Source of the DNA: Minwuia sp048007105
GTDB lineage: Bacteria; Pseudomonadota; Alphaproteobacteria; Minwuiales; Minwuiaceae
Length of the DNA stretch: 64,000 nucleotides
NCBI RefSeq assembly: GCF_048007105.1
Contig: NZ_CP180352.1
Span: 2,418,001-2,482,000 of the forward strand
Direction: 5' to 3'
Part shown: piece by piece, positions 1 to 8,467 of the stretch
Position numbering within the stretch: the first letter of the stretch is position 1
How the letters are laid out: every line of letters starts with the position of its first letter
Made by a program: the position numbers and the translations under genes
The notes under the pieces: generated by a model
Seen by the model: only the letters and a program-made list of their open reading frames with translations
The model's database searches: none
Told to the model about the DNA's origin: nothing

Positions 1-106
1 CGTCGCCATCAACAAGGACGAAGAGGCGCCGATCTTCCAGGTCGCCGACTACGGCCTTGTGGCTGACCTGTTCCAGGCCGTGCCGGAACTGGAAGGCAAG
101 CTTTGA
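1..106 (+). CDS. etfA: Electron transfer flavoprotein alpha subunit, C-terminal end (partial)
   Basis: Only the last 34 codons are present; the gene begins outside the window. The readable tail (VAINKDEEAPIFQVADYGLV, then a short acidic helix to a TGA at 104-106) matches the conserved C-terminal FAD-binding end of EtfA, where the NKD and D-Y-G-x-V-x-D-L pattern is typical. With EtfB it passes electrons from acyl-CoA dehydrogenases to ETF-ubiquinone oxidoreductase in the cytoplasm. The hydroxyacyl-CoA dehydrogenase gene follows 44 bases downstream on the same strand, a common alphaproteobacterial arrangement that suggests cotranscription for beta-oxidation-type metabolism. Confidence 0.85.
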   Translation, partial: VAINKDEEAPIFQVADYGLVADLFQAVPELEGKL

Positions 107-150
107 ACGCACCTGCGGGCCCCGGCACGCTTCAGCATGAAGGACGCGGC

Positions 151-1038
151 ATGAGCGATCCCGTCAAAATCCGTTCGATCGGCGTCATCGGCGCCGGTCA
201 GATGGGCAATGGCATTGCCCATGTCTGCGCCCTCGCCGGCTACGACGTGGTGCTGAACGACATCGACCAGGATCGCCTGGACGAGGCGATCAAGACCATC
301 GACGGGAACCTCGCCCGTCAGGCGGCCCGCAAGCGCATTTCCGAGGCGGACCACGCCGAGGCGCTGGCCCGCATCAAACCCAGCCTCGATCTGGGCGAGG
401 TCGGGCACACCAATCTGGTCATCGAGGCGGCCACCGAAGACGAAGCGCTCAAGAAGAAGATCTTTCAGGGGCTCACCGAGCATCTGAAGGAAGACACGCT
501 GATCGCCTCCAACACCTCGTCGATCTCGATCACCCGTCTGGCATCGGTCACCGACCGGCCGGAGCGGTTCATGGGCATGCACTTCATGAACCCGGTGCCG
601 ATGATGCAGCTGGTCGAGCTGATTCGCGGGATTGCCACCGAGGATGTCACCTTCTCCGCCGTCCGCGAGGTCGTGGTGAAGCTGGGCAAGACCCCGACGG
701 CCGCCGAGGATTTCCCGGCCTTCATCGTCAACCGAATCCTGCTGCCGATGATCAACGAGGCCGTCTACACCCTCTACGAAGGCGTCGGCTCGGTCGATGC
801 GATCGATACCGCCATGCGGCTCGGCGCGAACCATCCGATGGGGCCGCTGGAACTGGCCGACTTCATTGGTCTGGATACTTGCCTCGCCGTGATGCAGGTG
901 CTCTATGACGGCCTGGCCGATACCAAGTACCGTCCTTGCCCGCTGCTGGTAAAGTATGTCGAGGCCGGCTGGCTCGGCCGCAAGGTGAACCGCGGCTTCT
1001 ACGACTACCGCGGCGACGCGCCGGTTCCGACGCGCTGA
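151..1038 (+). CDS. hbd: 3-hydroxybutyryl-CoA dehydrogenase
   Basis: 295 aa enzyme of the 3-hydroxyacyl-CoA dehydrogenase family, oxidising 3-hydroxybutyryl-CoA to acetoacetyl-CoA with NAD(P). The Rossmann motif GAGQMGNGIAHV is at about residues 12-23. The catalytic His lies in GMHFMNPVPMMQLVELI, and the C-terminal helical domain ends in GFYDY. The ATG at 151 was chosen because the protein then begins MSDPVKIRSIGVIG, as relatives do. An in-frame TTG at 103 would add 16 unconserved residues and overlap etfA. It lies directly after etfA and faces the GH3 gene. Confidence 0.92.
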   Translation: MSDPVKIRSIGVIGAGQMGNGIAHVCALAGYDVVLNDIDQDRLDEAIKTIDGNLARQAARKRISEADHAEALARIKPSLDLGEVGHTNLVIEAATEDEALKKKIFQGLTEHLKEDTLIASNTSSISITRLASVTDRPERFMGMHFMNPVPMMQLVELIRGIATEDVTFSAVREVVVKLGKTPTAAEDFPAFIVNRILLPMINEAVYTLYEGVGSVDAIDTAMRLGANHPMGPLELADFIGLDTCLAVMQVLYDGLADTKYRPCPLLVKYVEAGWLGRKVNRGFYDYRGDAPVPTR

Positions 1039-1054
1039 TCGCCTGACGATCCGA

Positions 1055-1078
1055 CGGGCGGCGCTCAGACGCCGCCCG
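1055..1078. terminator. GC-rich hairpin between convergent genes (weak terminator candidate)
   Basis: Arms CGGGCGGCG (1055-1063) and CGCCGCCCG (1070-1078) form a perfect 9 bp stem with a six-base loop. It lies between the convergent hbd and GH3 genes and covers the GH3 stop codon. There is no T-run on either side, so intrinsic termination is uncertain. Confidence 0.35.
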
Positions 1079-2580
1079 CGATCTCTTCGAACTCTTCCAG
1101 CATCGTCGCGTATTTCGATGCGTCGGCTATGACGCGCGGCACCTTGTGCTGCCCGCCGGCCTTGCCCTTCATCTCCATCCACCGCTCGAACGCGCCCGGC
1201 GGCATCAGGCGGAGGACCGGTGCGTCCATCCCGGTTCCGCCGCCGCGATGGGCGGCATAGTCGTCGTTGGTCCGGTTGAGTGTTTCGTCGATATCGGCGG
1301 CCAACTGCGCTGCATCCGGCTCGCCCCGCGCCTCGACCAGATAGACATGGCCGCCGCGCCCGCCGCTGCCGCCGTTCAGCACCGGTCCGACGGTGAACTC
1401 GACGATATCGATTGACTGCTTGCCGGCCGCTTCGTGCACCGCCTGCTCGATCTCGCTGCCGATCAGATGCTCGCCGAAGGCCGAGAGCATGTAGCTGGTG
1501 CCGGCCGGTGATCAGCAGCCGCGGCGGATCGCGGTCGACGAAGCGCACGGTATCGCCGATCAGATAGGCATACAGGCCGGCCACCGACGAGACCGCGATG
1601 GCGTAGTTCACGCCGGTTTCCAGATTGCCGGCCCAGTGCCGCGTCGGATTGTCGGATCCCAGTTCCTCGACCGGCACGAACTCGAAGAAGATGCCGTTGT
1701 CGGGGATCAGGGCGAGGCCTTCGCCCTCGCCGCGGTCCTGGATCGCGATGAACCCTTCCGAGGCCGGATAGACTTCACGGGTCGCCGCACCGGTCTGCGC
1801 CAGGAAATCCCCGAACCGGTCCCTGTAGAGGTCCCAGGCGACGCCGCCATGAACCAGCAGCTGCAGGTTGGGGAACGGTTTGCGGTCCGGATGTTCGGCC
1901 TTCATCCGCTCCAGCAGGATCAGCATCCAGCTCGGCACGCCGGTCCAGATAGCGATGTTCTGGTCGAAACCGTCACGTACGAAGCGGCGGAGCTTCTCTT
2001 CCCAGTCGGCCAGCAAGGCTGTGTCTTCGGGCGGCCAGGCGAAGGGCCGGGTCCAGGCGCTCTGCGTCTTGACAGCGATTCCGCTGAGATCGCCGGAGAA
2101 GATGCCCGGAGCCTCCTCCACCAGATCGGTGGAGCCGCCCATCATGAAGGTCTTGCCGCCGAGCGGATGGCTCTTCGGATGATTGGCCAGGTGATGCACG
2201 ACGACGTCGATCGCGGCGCGCTTGTTCGCGGCCACCATGCGGTCGGTCACCGGGATGTATTTCGTGGCGCCGCTGGTGGTGCCCGATGTGACGGCGAAGT
2301 AGCGCGTCCGGCCCGGACTTGTGAGATTCTCGTGGACGGGAAAGGCGTCGCTCCACCAGGTCTGCCAGAAGTCCTCATAGGCGCCGAGCGGGACGGCCTT
2401 CTGGAAATCGGCGACGGTCCGGATCTTCGCGAAGTCGTGAGCCCGGCCGAAGGCGGTGTCCTTTGCCCAGTCGAGCAGCCGCATCAGTTCGCGGTTCTGG
2501 GCGCGGGCGGGATCCATGTTGCGCAGACGGCCGATGCGCCAGCGGGCATAGGGTCGAAGAAGAAAGGAAAGGTCGGGCAT
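1065..2580 (-). CDS. GH3 (auxin-responsive promoter) family protein, frame disrupted by one base
   Basis: The protein would be about 504 aa. GH3 proteins are adenylate-forming, acyl-acid-amido-synthetase-like enzymes; the bacterial substrate is unknown. The N-terminal 360 residues read from ATG 2580 and include a phosphate-loop-like VTSGTTSGATKYIPVT near residue 97. At about 1500 the frame breaks: LLITGR continues correctly only if one base near position 1500 is removed, giving TSYMLSAFGEHLIGSEIEQA and running to the TGA at 1065. Both parts belong to one family and join without loss, so this is a one-base insertion, either a sequencing error or a recent mutation. The gene is divergent from the ABC binding protein at 2749. 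Confidence 0.8.
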
Positions 2581-2689
2581 GCGCTTCAGGTTGGCGCGGC
2601 CGCCGCTGGATCAAGACCTGCAATCCATGTCTTTCCGTTGTCCGGGCAAGACTTGCGGGCGCATGGCGGAAGATCGGGGGAGATGTTAT

Positions 2690-2706
2690 TGATCGACATT
2701 CGATCA
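2690..2706. promoter_or_regulatory. Palindrome in divergent intergenic region (operator candidate)
   Basis: TGATCGA (2690-2696), CAT, TCGATCA (2700-2706): a perfect 7 bp inverted repeat with a 3-base centre. It sits 109 bases from the GH3 start and 42 bases before the ABC binding-protein start, a position suited to a dimeric repressor or activator. No regulator gene is adjacent. Confidence 0.4.
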
Positions 2707-2748
2707 GGGGCGTGTGCAACAAGAACGGTACGAGGCGGGGAGAGGTAT

Positions 2749-4056
2749 ATGGGGCTTCGGAGACTTGTACTTGGACTGGCCGCCGCCGTCTTTCTGTCAG
2801 GCCCCGTCTGCGCCGCCGAACAGTTCATTCCCATTGCCGCCTACTGGACCGGTCCCTATGCCGTTGGCGGTTCCGCGCTGGGCGACGGCATGGCCGATTA
2901 CTACGAGTTCCTCAACGTCCGCGATGGCGGCATCAACGGCGTCAAACTGACCTATGAGAAATGCGACACGGCCTACCGGGCCGACCGTGTGGTCGAGTGC
3001 TATGAGCGCCTGAAGAAGAAGGCTGCCGGCGCGCTGCCATTCTTCCATCCGCTGTCGACGGATGGCGCCTATGCCGTTTTCGAGCGCGCGGAGAAGGAAC
3101 AGATTCCGGTCATCACCATGGGCTACGGGCGCTCGGACGCCTCGGACGGCCGGGTGTTTCCCTATCTGTTTCCGGCGCTGACGAACTTCTGGAGCCAGTC
3201 CACGGCGATCATCCGCTTCATCGGCGAGCGTGCCGGCGGCATGGACAGGCTTCAGGGGCTGAAGATCGCGAATCTCCGCCACGATTCCGCCTATGGCAAG
3301 GAGACGACCCCCATCCTGGAGGAGCAGGCGCGGAAATTCGGCTTCGAGATCCGCAGCTTCTCGGTCCCGCATCCCGGCCTGGACCAGAAGGCGGTCTGGC
3401 TGCAGATCGCCCGTCAGTTCCAGCCGGACTACGTGATCCTGCGCGGCTGGGGGGTGATGAATCCGACCGCCCTGCGAGAAGCTGCGCGTGTCCAGTACCC
3501 CGCGGACCGGATCGTCGGGGTCTGGTGGTCAGGCTCGGAGGATGACGCCCGCTCCGCCGGCGAAGCCGCCGAGGGCTACTATGCCGCGGGTTTCCCGGCC
3601 GCGGGCACCGGCTTCCCGCTGATACAGGAGATGATCGAGACCTTCTATTCGAAGGGCCTGGGGACCGTGACCAAGGAACGGCTCGGCACCATATACGTCA
3701 ACCGCGCCTATGCGATGGCCATGATCGGCACAGAGGCCATCCGCGACGCCATGGCGATGGTGGGCGAGAACCGGCCCGTGACCGGCGCGGAAGTCCAGGC
3801 GGCTCTGGAACAGCTGACCTTCGACAAGGCACGGCTGGAGCGCCTCGGCGCGGCCGGCTTGCTGCCGGAATTCTCGATCACCTGCAAGGATCATGAAGGT
3901 GGTGCGCCGGTGCGGTTCATGCAGTGGCGGGACGGCGCCTGGCAATCCGCATCCGGCTGGATCGAGACGGATCAGACCATCGTGCGTCCGATGGTCGAGG
4001 CGTCGGCCGCGGCCTGGGCCAAGGAAAAGGAAATCACGCCGCGGGACTGCGGCTGA
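2749..4056 (+). CDS. ABC transporter substrate-binding protein, branched-chain amino acid type
   Basis: 435 aa periplasmic binding protein of the Leu/Ile/Val-type (Peripla_BP_6) family. A signal peptide (MGLRRLVLGLAAAVFLSGPVCAA) is followed by the typical AYWTGPYAVGGSALGDGMADY opening. The body has two Rossmann-like lobes with LKIANLRHDSAYGKE near residue 175 and YVILRGWGV near 225. The ATG at 2749 follows a strong GGGGAGAGG Shine-Dalgarno; longer in-frame upstream sequence has no signal peptide logic. No permease or ATPase genes are adjacent, so it either serves a transporter encoded elsewhere or acts as a stand-alone receptor. The ligand cannot be read from sequence. Confidence 0.85.
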   Translation: MGLRRLVLGLAAAVFLSGPVCAAEQFIPIAAYWTGPYAVGGSALGDGMADYYEFLNVRDGGINGVKLTYEKCDTAYRADRVVECYERLKKKAAGALPFFHPLSTDGAYAVFERAEKEQIPVITMGYGRSDASDGRVFPYLFPALTNFWSQSTAIIRFIGERAGGMDRLQGLKIANLRHDSAYGKETTPILEEQARKFGFEIRSFSVPHPGLDQKAVWLQIARQFQPDYVILRGWGVMNPTALREAARVQYPADRIVGVWWSGSEDDARSAGEAAEGYYAAGFPAAGTGFPLIQEMIETFYSKGLGTVTKERLGTIYVNRAYAMAMIGTEAIRDAMAMVGENRPVTGAEVQAALEQLTFDKARLERLGAAGLLPEFSITCKDHEGGAPVRFMQWRDGAWQSASGWIETDQTIVRPMVEASAAAWAKEKEITPRDCG

Positions 4057-4070
4057 GATCGACGCGCCCG

Positions 4071-5099
4071 CTAGCCCTCGTCGCCGCCTGCTGACGCCGC
4101 GACCTTTGCGGCGATGTCCGCAGGCAGCCATGCCTGCCAGACGTCCGGTTTCTGGCGCAGGAACCACAGGGCAGCTTCCTGCGGCGCCTTTCCTTGCCGG
4201 TGCATCACGGCGAGCGCTTCGGATGTGAGGCGATTGCTGGTCCGGTAGAGCCCCAGAAACGCCGAGATCTCCGGCGCGGCCTTCCGAAAGCCCCGATTGA
4301 CGGCAATGCTGATCTCGGAGACCGGGTAGGCGGTCGCGGCCTCAGGCTTGCGGCTGCGTCCCAGTTTCGCCCAGACATCCGGATCGTAGGGCGGTTCCTC
4401 GAGCATCACCAGATCGTAGGCGCCCAGCACCCAGGTCGGCCCCCAGTGGTAGGTGAGGAACGGCTCCTGTCTTGCGTAGAGTTCGGAAATGGCGCGCATC
4501 AGTGCGTCGCCCGAGACCGGGCGGAAGTTGTTGTAATGCGCGTTCAGCCCGTAGGCGTACAGCTTGGCGGTGTTGATGGCCTCGCAGCCCCAGCCGAGCA
4601 TGCAGTTGTAGAAGCGCCCCTTGCGCCGGTTCTCCGGGTCGGCGAAGACCTGCTTGTAGCGCGGCAGGTCGGCAACTGCGGTCAGGCCGGCTGCAGGAGC
4701 ATCATCGCCCTCGACCGCATAGCGGGGCACGAACCAGCCCTGGATCGCATCGGGATAGTTTATTCCGAGTTCGACGACCGAACCGTCGCTCTGGCTCCGC
4801 TGCCAGAGGCCGGGCAGGTTGTCTTTCCAGACTTCCATCATCACGTCGATCTCGCCGCGCATCAGCATCCTGAACAGGGGCCGTGTACTGCCTGTCGCGA
4901 TCTCGACACGGCATCCGAAGCCGTCTTTCAGGATGCGGGCGGCGAGGGCGGCGTGGAAGGCGTTGGAGTCCCAGTTCAGTCCGGCGATGACGACGGGCCG
5001 GTCGACTTCGCAGGCGGCGCTGGCTTCGCCCGTCCCGAGCGAAGCCAGCGCGATACCCGCGGCAATGAGGAGGTTTCGAATGCTCCTCCGGCCCGTCAC
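4071..5099 (-). CDS. Glycine betaine/choline-type (OpuAC/ProX-like) substrate-binding protein
   Basis: 342 aa. A signal peptide (SIRNLLIAAGIALASLGTGEASAA) precedes a ProX/OpuAC-type fold with VVIAGLNWDSNAFHAALAAR, then the conserved GSTRPLFRMLMRGEIDVMME pattern near residue 75. Trp-rich segments such as YHWGPTWVLG suggest an aromatic cage for a quaternary amine (family knowledge). The GTG at 5099 is chosen because GTGA overlaps the stop of the upstream TRAP permease, giving translational coupling. An ABC-family binding protein directly behind a TRAP permease, with no ABC permease or ATPase near, is unusual. Confidence 0.75.
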   Translation of the reverse strand: MTGRRSIRNLLIAAGIALASLGTGEASAACEVDRPVVIAGLNWDSNAFHAALAARILKDGFGCRVEIATGSTRPLFRMLMRGEIDVMMEVWKDNLPGLWQRSQSDGSVVELGINYPDAIQGWFVPRYAVEGDDAPAAGLTAVADLPRYKQVFADPENRRKGRFYNCMLGWGCEAINTAKLYAYGLNAHYNNFRPVSGDALMRAISELYARQEPFLTYHWGPTWVLGAYDLVMLEEPPYDPDVWAKLGRSRKPEAATAYPVSEISIAVNRGFRKAAPEISAFLGLYRTSNRLTSEALAVMHRQGKAPQEAALWFLRQKPDVWQAWLPADIAAKVAASAGGDEG

Positions 5100-7138
5100 G
5101 CCCTGGCGGGCTGGCGGCCCGTGAACCAGGCGACTGCCATGGCCGGCACCGCCAGAACCAGGCCGGCGATCACCAGTTCGACATGGGTGAAGCCGGTCAG
5201 CTTGCCGCCCGGCGCCAGGAACAGAATGGCGGCGATACCAATGGCCAGCCGGATGGGCCATTGCAGCACCTGGTTGCCGTTCAGCCGTCCGATCCCGATC
5301 AGGTATCCCTGCAGCGCCGAGGCCAGCAGGATCACGCCGATGACGGCGGTTACCGTCACGGTCAGCACCTGTGCGACCGTGCCCTGCATGATCAGGCCCG
5401 GATTGAGCACGAAGAAGAACGGGATGAAGTAGATCACCGATCCCAGCCGCATTGCCTCGAAGCCTGTCCGCATCGGGTTGGACCCGGCAAGGCTGGCCGC
5501 CGCAAACGCACCCAGCGCCACGGGCGGCGTGATGAAGCTGAGCATGCCCCAGTAGAGCATGAACATGTGCACGGCCATCGGATTGAGGCCTGACTGCGTC
5601 AGCGCGGGCGCGAGGGTGATCGCCAGGATGATGTAGGCGACCGTGACGGTCACGCCGATGCCCATGATGAAGCTGGCGAGCGCACCCATCAGCAGCAGCA
5701 GGAAGACATCGCCGCCGGCCAGCGACAGCAGTTCGTTGGCCAGGGTCGAGATCTTCGCGGTCATCGACAGCGAACCGACGATCATGCCGATGCCGGCCAG
5801 GATCGCCGCCAGCTCGGCGAACAGCCGTCCGACGCCGATCACGAACTTGCTCAGATCGGCCATCTTCCAGCGGTTGTGCGGCGTGATCTGGTTGATCACG
5901 ACCAGCAGCACCGTCGCGTAGTAGGGCGCGAGCGCTTCCCGCTGCAGGTAGAGCAGCATGAACACCAGCAGGAAGAAGACGAAGATGTAGTGCCAGCCTT
6001 CCTTGATGGTGTCGCGCAGGCGCGGCATCTCGGTCTTCGGCAGCCCTTCCAGCCCGGCGCGGGCGGCGTAGCTGTCGATCTGCATGAACAGGCCGAAGAA
6101 GTAGAGGAAGGACGGGATCGCCGCCGCGATGATGATCTCCGAATAGGGCACGTTCAGGTAGATCGCCATGATGAAGGCGGTCGCGCCCATGATCGGCGGC
6201 ATCAGCACGCCGCCGGTCGAGGCGCAGGCCTCGACGCCGCCGGCGTAGTGCGCCTTGAATCCCGTCCGCTTCATGGCCGGGATCGAGAGCGCGCCGGTGG
6301 TCAGCACGTTGGTGATGACCGAGCCGCTCATCGAACCCATCAGGCCCGAGGAGAAGATCGCCACCTTCGCCGGACCGCCGCGGACATGACCGAGCAGCGA
6401 GAAGGCGAGGTTGAGGAAGAACTTGCCGCCGCCGGTGTACTGCAGTGCGACGCCGAACATGAGGAAGCCGATCACCAGATTGGCGAAGGCCCGGAAGGGG
6501 ATGCCGAGGATCGATTCCGATGAGATCGCGTGATAGGCGACCGTCTTGCCGAAGGGCTCGTTCTCGAAGGTCTCCAGCGGCTCCGGCAGGTTCTCGCCGA
6601 ACAGCGGATAGAGCGAGAAGATCAGGACGATGATGAAGACCGAGAAGCCCGCGGACCGCCGCGTCGCTTCAAGAACCAGCACCCAGAGGATGCCGGCCGC
6701 GATCTGGATATGGGTGGGCGCGGCCCACTCCCAGCCAAGGTTCACGATGTCCTTGGCGTAGACGAACAGATAGAGGTTCGCGCCGACCGCGGCCGCCATC
6801 AGCAGCAGGTCGAAGGCGAAGTAGGCGCCGTCCATCGGCGATCCGCCCTCCCGCACCGGCCGGATCGGGAAGACCAGGATGCAGAGCGGCAGCAGCAGCG
6901 CCAGCAGGATGAAGAAGTACTGGGTGTCGATCGGCACGTAGCCGAAGGTGTGGCCCAGATTGAACAGCTTGTAGACGGACAGCAGCACCGTCACGACGGT
7001 GATGACGATCATCACCGTCCGCCAGAAAGGCGACAGCGGCCGATACCGGAACTCGGTATCCGCCGCCACCATCTTCTGACCGGCGGCCGGCGTTCCCCCC
7101 GAGGGGTCCGCCGGCCCTGAGCCAGCCTGATTTGTCAT
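5096..7138 (-). CDS. TRAP transporter, fused DctQM-type permease (TAXI family)
   Basis: 680 aa inner-membrane protein with the length and architecture of the fused 4TM/12TM TRAP permeases that work with TAXI binding proteins. Hydrophobic helices begin near residue 37 (FWRTVMIVITVVTVLLSVYKL) and continue to the C-terminus. Conserved DctM features include SGSVITNVLTTGALSIPAMKR and GVEACASTGGVLMPPIMGAT near 275-310, and SFITPPVALGAFAAASLAG near 535. It drives secondary, ion-coupled uptake of a small organic acid. It lies 14 bases after the TAXI binding protein gene on the same strand. Confidence 0.93.
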   Translation of the reverse strand: MTNQAGSGPADPSGGTPAAGQKMVAADTEFRYRPLSPFWRTVMIVITVVTVLLSVYKLFNLGHTFGYVPIDTQYFFILLALLLPLCILVFPIRPVREGGSPMDGAYFAFDLLLMAAAVGANLYLFVYAKDIVNLGWEWAAPTHIQIAAGILWVLVLEATRRSAGFSVFIIVLIFSLYPLFGENLPEPLETFENEPFGKTVAYHAISSESILGIPFRAFANLVIGFLMFGVALQYTGGGKFFLNLAFSLLGHVRGGPAKVAIFSSGLMGSMSGSVITNVLTTGALSIPAMKRTGFKAHYAGGVEACASTGGVLMPPIMGATAFIMAIYLNVPYSEIIIAAAIPSFLYFFGLFMQIDSYAARAGLEGLPKTEMPRLRDTIKEGWHYIFVFFLLVFMLLYLQREALAPYYATVLLVVINQITPHNRWKMADLSKFVIGVGRLFAELAAILAGIGMIVGSLSMTAKISTLANELLSLAGGDVFLLLLMGALASFIMGIGVTVTVAYIILAITLAPALTQSGLNPMAVHMFMLYWGMLSFITPPVALGAFAAASLAGSNPMRTGFEAMRLGSVIYFIPFFFVLNPGLIMQGTVAQVLTVTVTAVIGVILLASALQGYLIGIGRLNGNQVLQWPIRLAIGIAAILFLAPGGKLTGFTHVELVIAGLVLAVPAMAVAWFTGRQPARA

Positions 7139-7152
7139 TCAGGTTGCCCGGA

Positions 7153-8298
7153 TCAGTTGAAGACGACCGGCATGCCGGCGTCCTCGAGGGCCTTCTTGCG
7201 CATCGGCATCCACTTGGCGCTGATGTCTTCCGGGCTCATGCCCGAAATGTCGCCCATCGACTTCCAGGTGTCGGCGATGATCTGCTGACGCTTGATCAGG
7301 GTGTCGTGGTTGGCCTGTGCCTCGTCGGTCCACATGCCCTGCTCCTTGTAGAAGCGGATGGCGCCGTCATGGTACGGGATGCCCCAGACGAGGTTCTGGT
7401 TCGCCAGTGCCCAGCCGGCAGCGCCCGGCGCGGCGTCCTTGTACTTGTCGTAGGTCGAGTGGATCGCCTTCACCAGCGCATAGACTTCGTCGGCGTCCTG
7501 CGGGGCGTTGGTGACCAGGATCGGGTACGGATAGGTGTAGCCGATCAGCGGGTTGTCCGCCGACAGGTCCGCGCCAACCGTGATGGTGTGCTGCAGCGCG
7601 ATCGGCTGCGCGGCGTTCAGGCGCTTCCAGCCTTCCACGTCGTCATGCGGCAGCGGCGGCCAGTGGATGCCGCGCGGGCTGGCGGCCAGACGCTGCGCAT
7701 GCGGCGTCACGGTCGACATGAAGGCGGCGTCGGACTGACCGTTGATGATCGCGTCGACGGAAGCCTTGAAACCCGAAACCTCGACCTTCTGGACATCGTC
7801 CCAGGTCAGACCGGCAAAGGCCATGTTCGCCGCGGCGTTCCAGTTCAGGGCGTCGCCCGCGACGACCCACGAGACGCGCTTGCCCTTCAGGTCGGCCATG
7901 GTGGTGATGTTGGCGTCCTTGGCGGTCGCCAGCGCCAGCCCGTTCGCGCCGATGGCGGTCATGACCACGCGCAGCGGCTGCGGGCCCCATTCCTCGGAGG
8001 CGAACAGGAAGGCGGCTTCCTGGCCGAAATAGGCGGCGGCGCCGCAGGCGCAGTAGTCGGCCTGGCCGTCGCGCAGCGGGGCCATGCGGCTGACGTCGTT
8101 CTTGCCGGGGATCACGCGCATCTTGGTGCCGTAGGTCTCCTGCAGCGCGTTGCCGATGGCGACCGACTGGGCATAGCCCGATGCGGTGGTGCCATAGGCG
8201 GTCCAGGTCATCTTGTCCGGCAGGCCAGCCTCGGCCAGCGCCAGCGTCGGGGCCGCTGCCAAGGCCGCAACAGCCGCAATTCGGGTAACGAACTTCAT
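7153..8298 (-). CDS. TAXI family TRAP transporter solute-binding subunit
   Basis: 381 aa periplasmic protein with signal peptide MKFVTRIAAVAALAAAPTLALA. The N-terminus of the mature protein (MTWTAYGTTASGYAQSVAIGNALQE) matches the TAXI pattern in which a T-x-S-G-Y/S-x-Q-x-x-x-I motif starts the first lobe. KGKRVSWVVAGDALN near residue 140 and the GIPYHDGAIRFYKEQGMW region also fit the family. GGAGGAGT lies just upstream of the ATG. It delivers substrate to the fused permease downstream. It is divergent from the ThDP enzyme gene, so the two may share control and possibly a 2-oxo-acid theme (inference). Confidence 0.92.
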   Translation of the reverse strand: MKFVTRIAAVAALAAAPTLALAEAGLPDKMTWTAYGTTASGYAQSVAIGNALQETYGTKMRVIPGKNDVSRMAPLRDGQADYCACGAAAYFGQEAAFLFASEEWGPQPLRVVMTAIGANGLALATAKDANITTMADLKGKRVSWVVAGDALNWNAAANMAFAGLTWDDVQKVEVSGFKASVDAIINGQSDAAFMSTVTPHAQRLAASPRGIHWPPLPHDDVEGWKRLNAAQPIALQHTITVGADLSADNPLIGYTYPYPILVTNAPQDADEVYALVKAIHSTYDKYKDAAPGAAGWALANQNLVWGIPYHDGAIRFYKEQGMWTDEAQANHDTLIKRQQIIADTWKSMGDISGMSPEDISAKWMPMRKKALEDAGMPVVFN

Positions 8299-8467
8299 CG
8301 GGTCTACTCCTCCCTGTAAGACAACGCGCCGATCTTAGTGCCGGCGCGCTTCTGCAATAATATTCGCAGAGGCTGTCCGATCCTGCAACTATGGTAGTAC
8401 GGCCTAACCGGTTGATATCCGAATGTTACCGGCAGGTAGAAAATTTGCATTCCTTGGGGAGGGGACA

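Noticed and set aside
1498..2748. 5' extension of the ABC binding-protein gene over the GH3 region
   Set aside because: The signal peptide begins at 2749 with its own Shine-Dalgarno; the upstream 417 codons are antisense to GH3.
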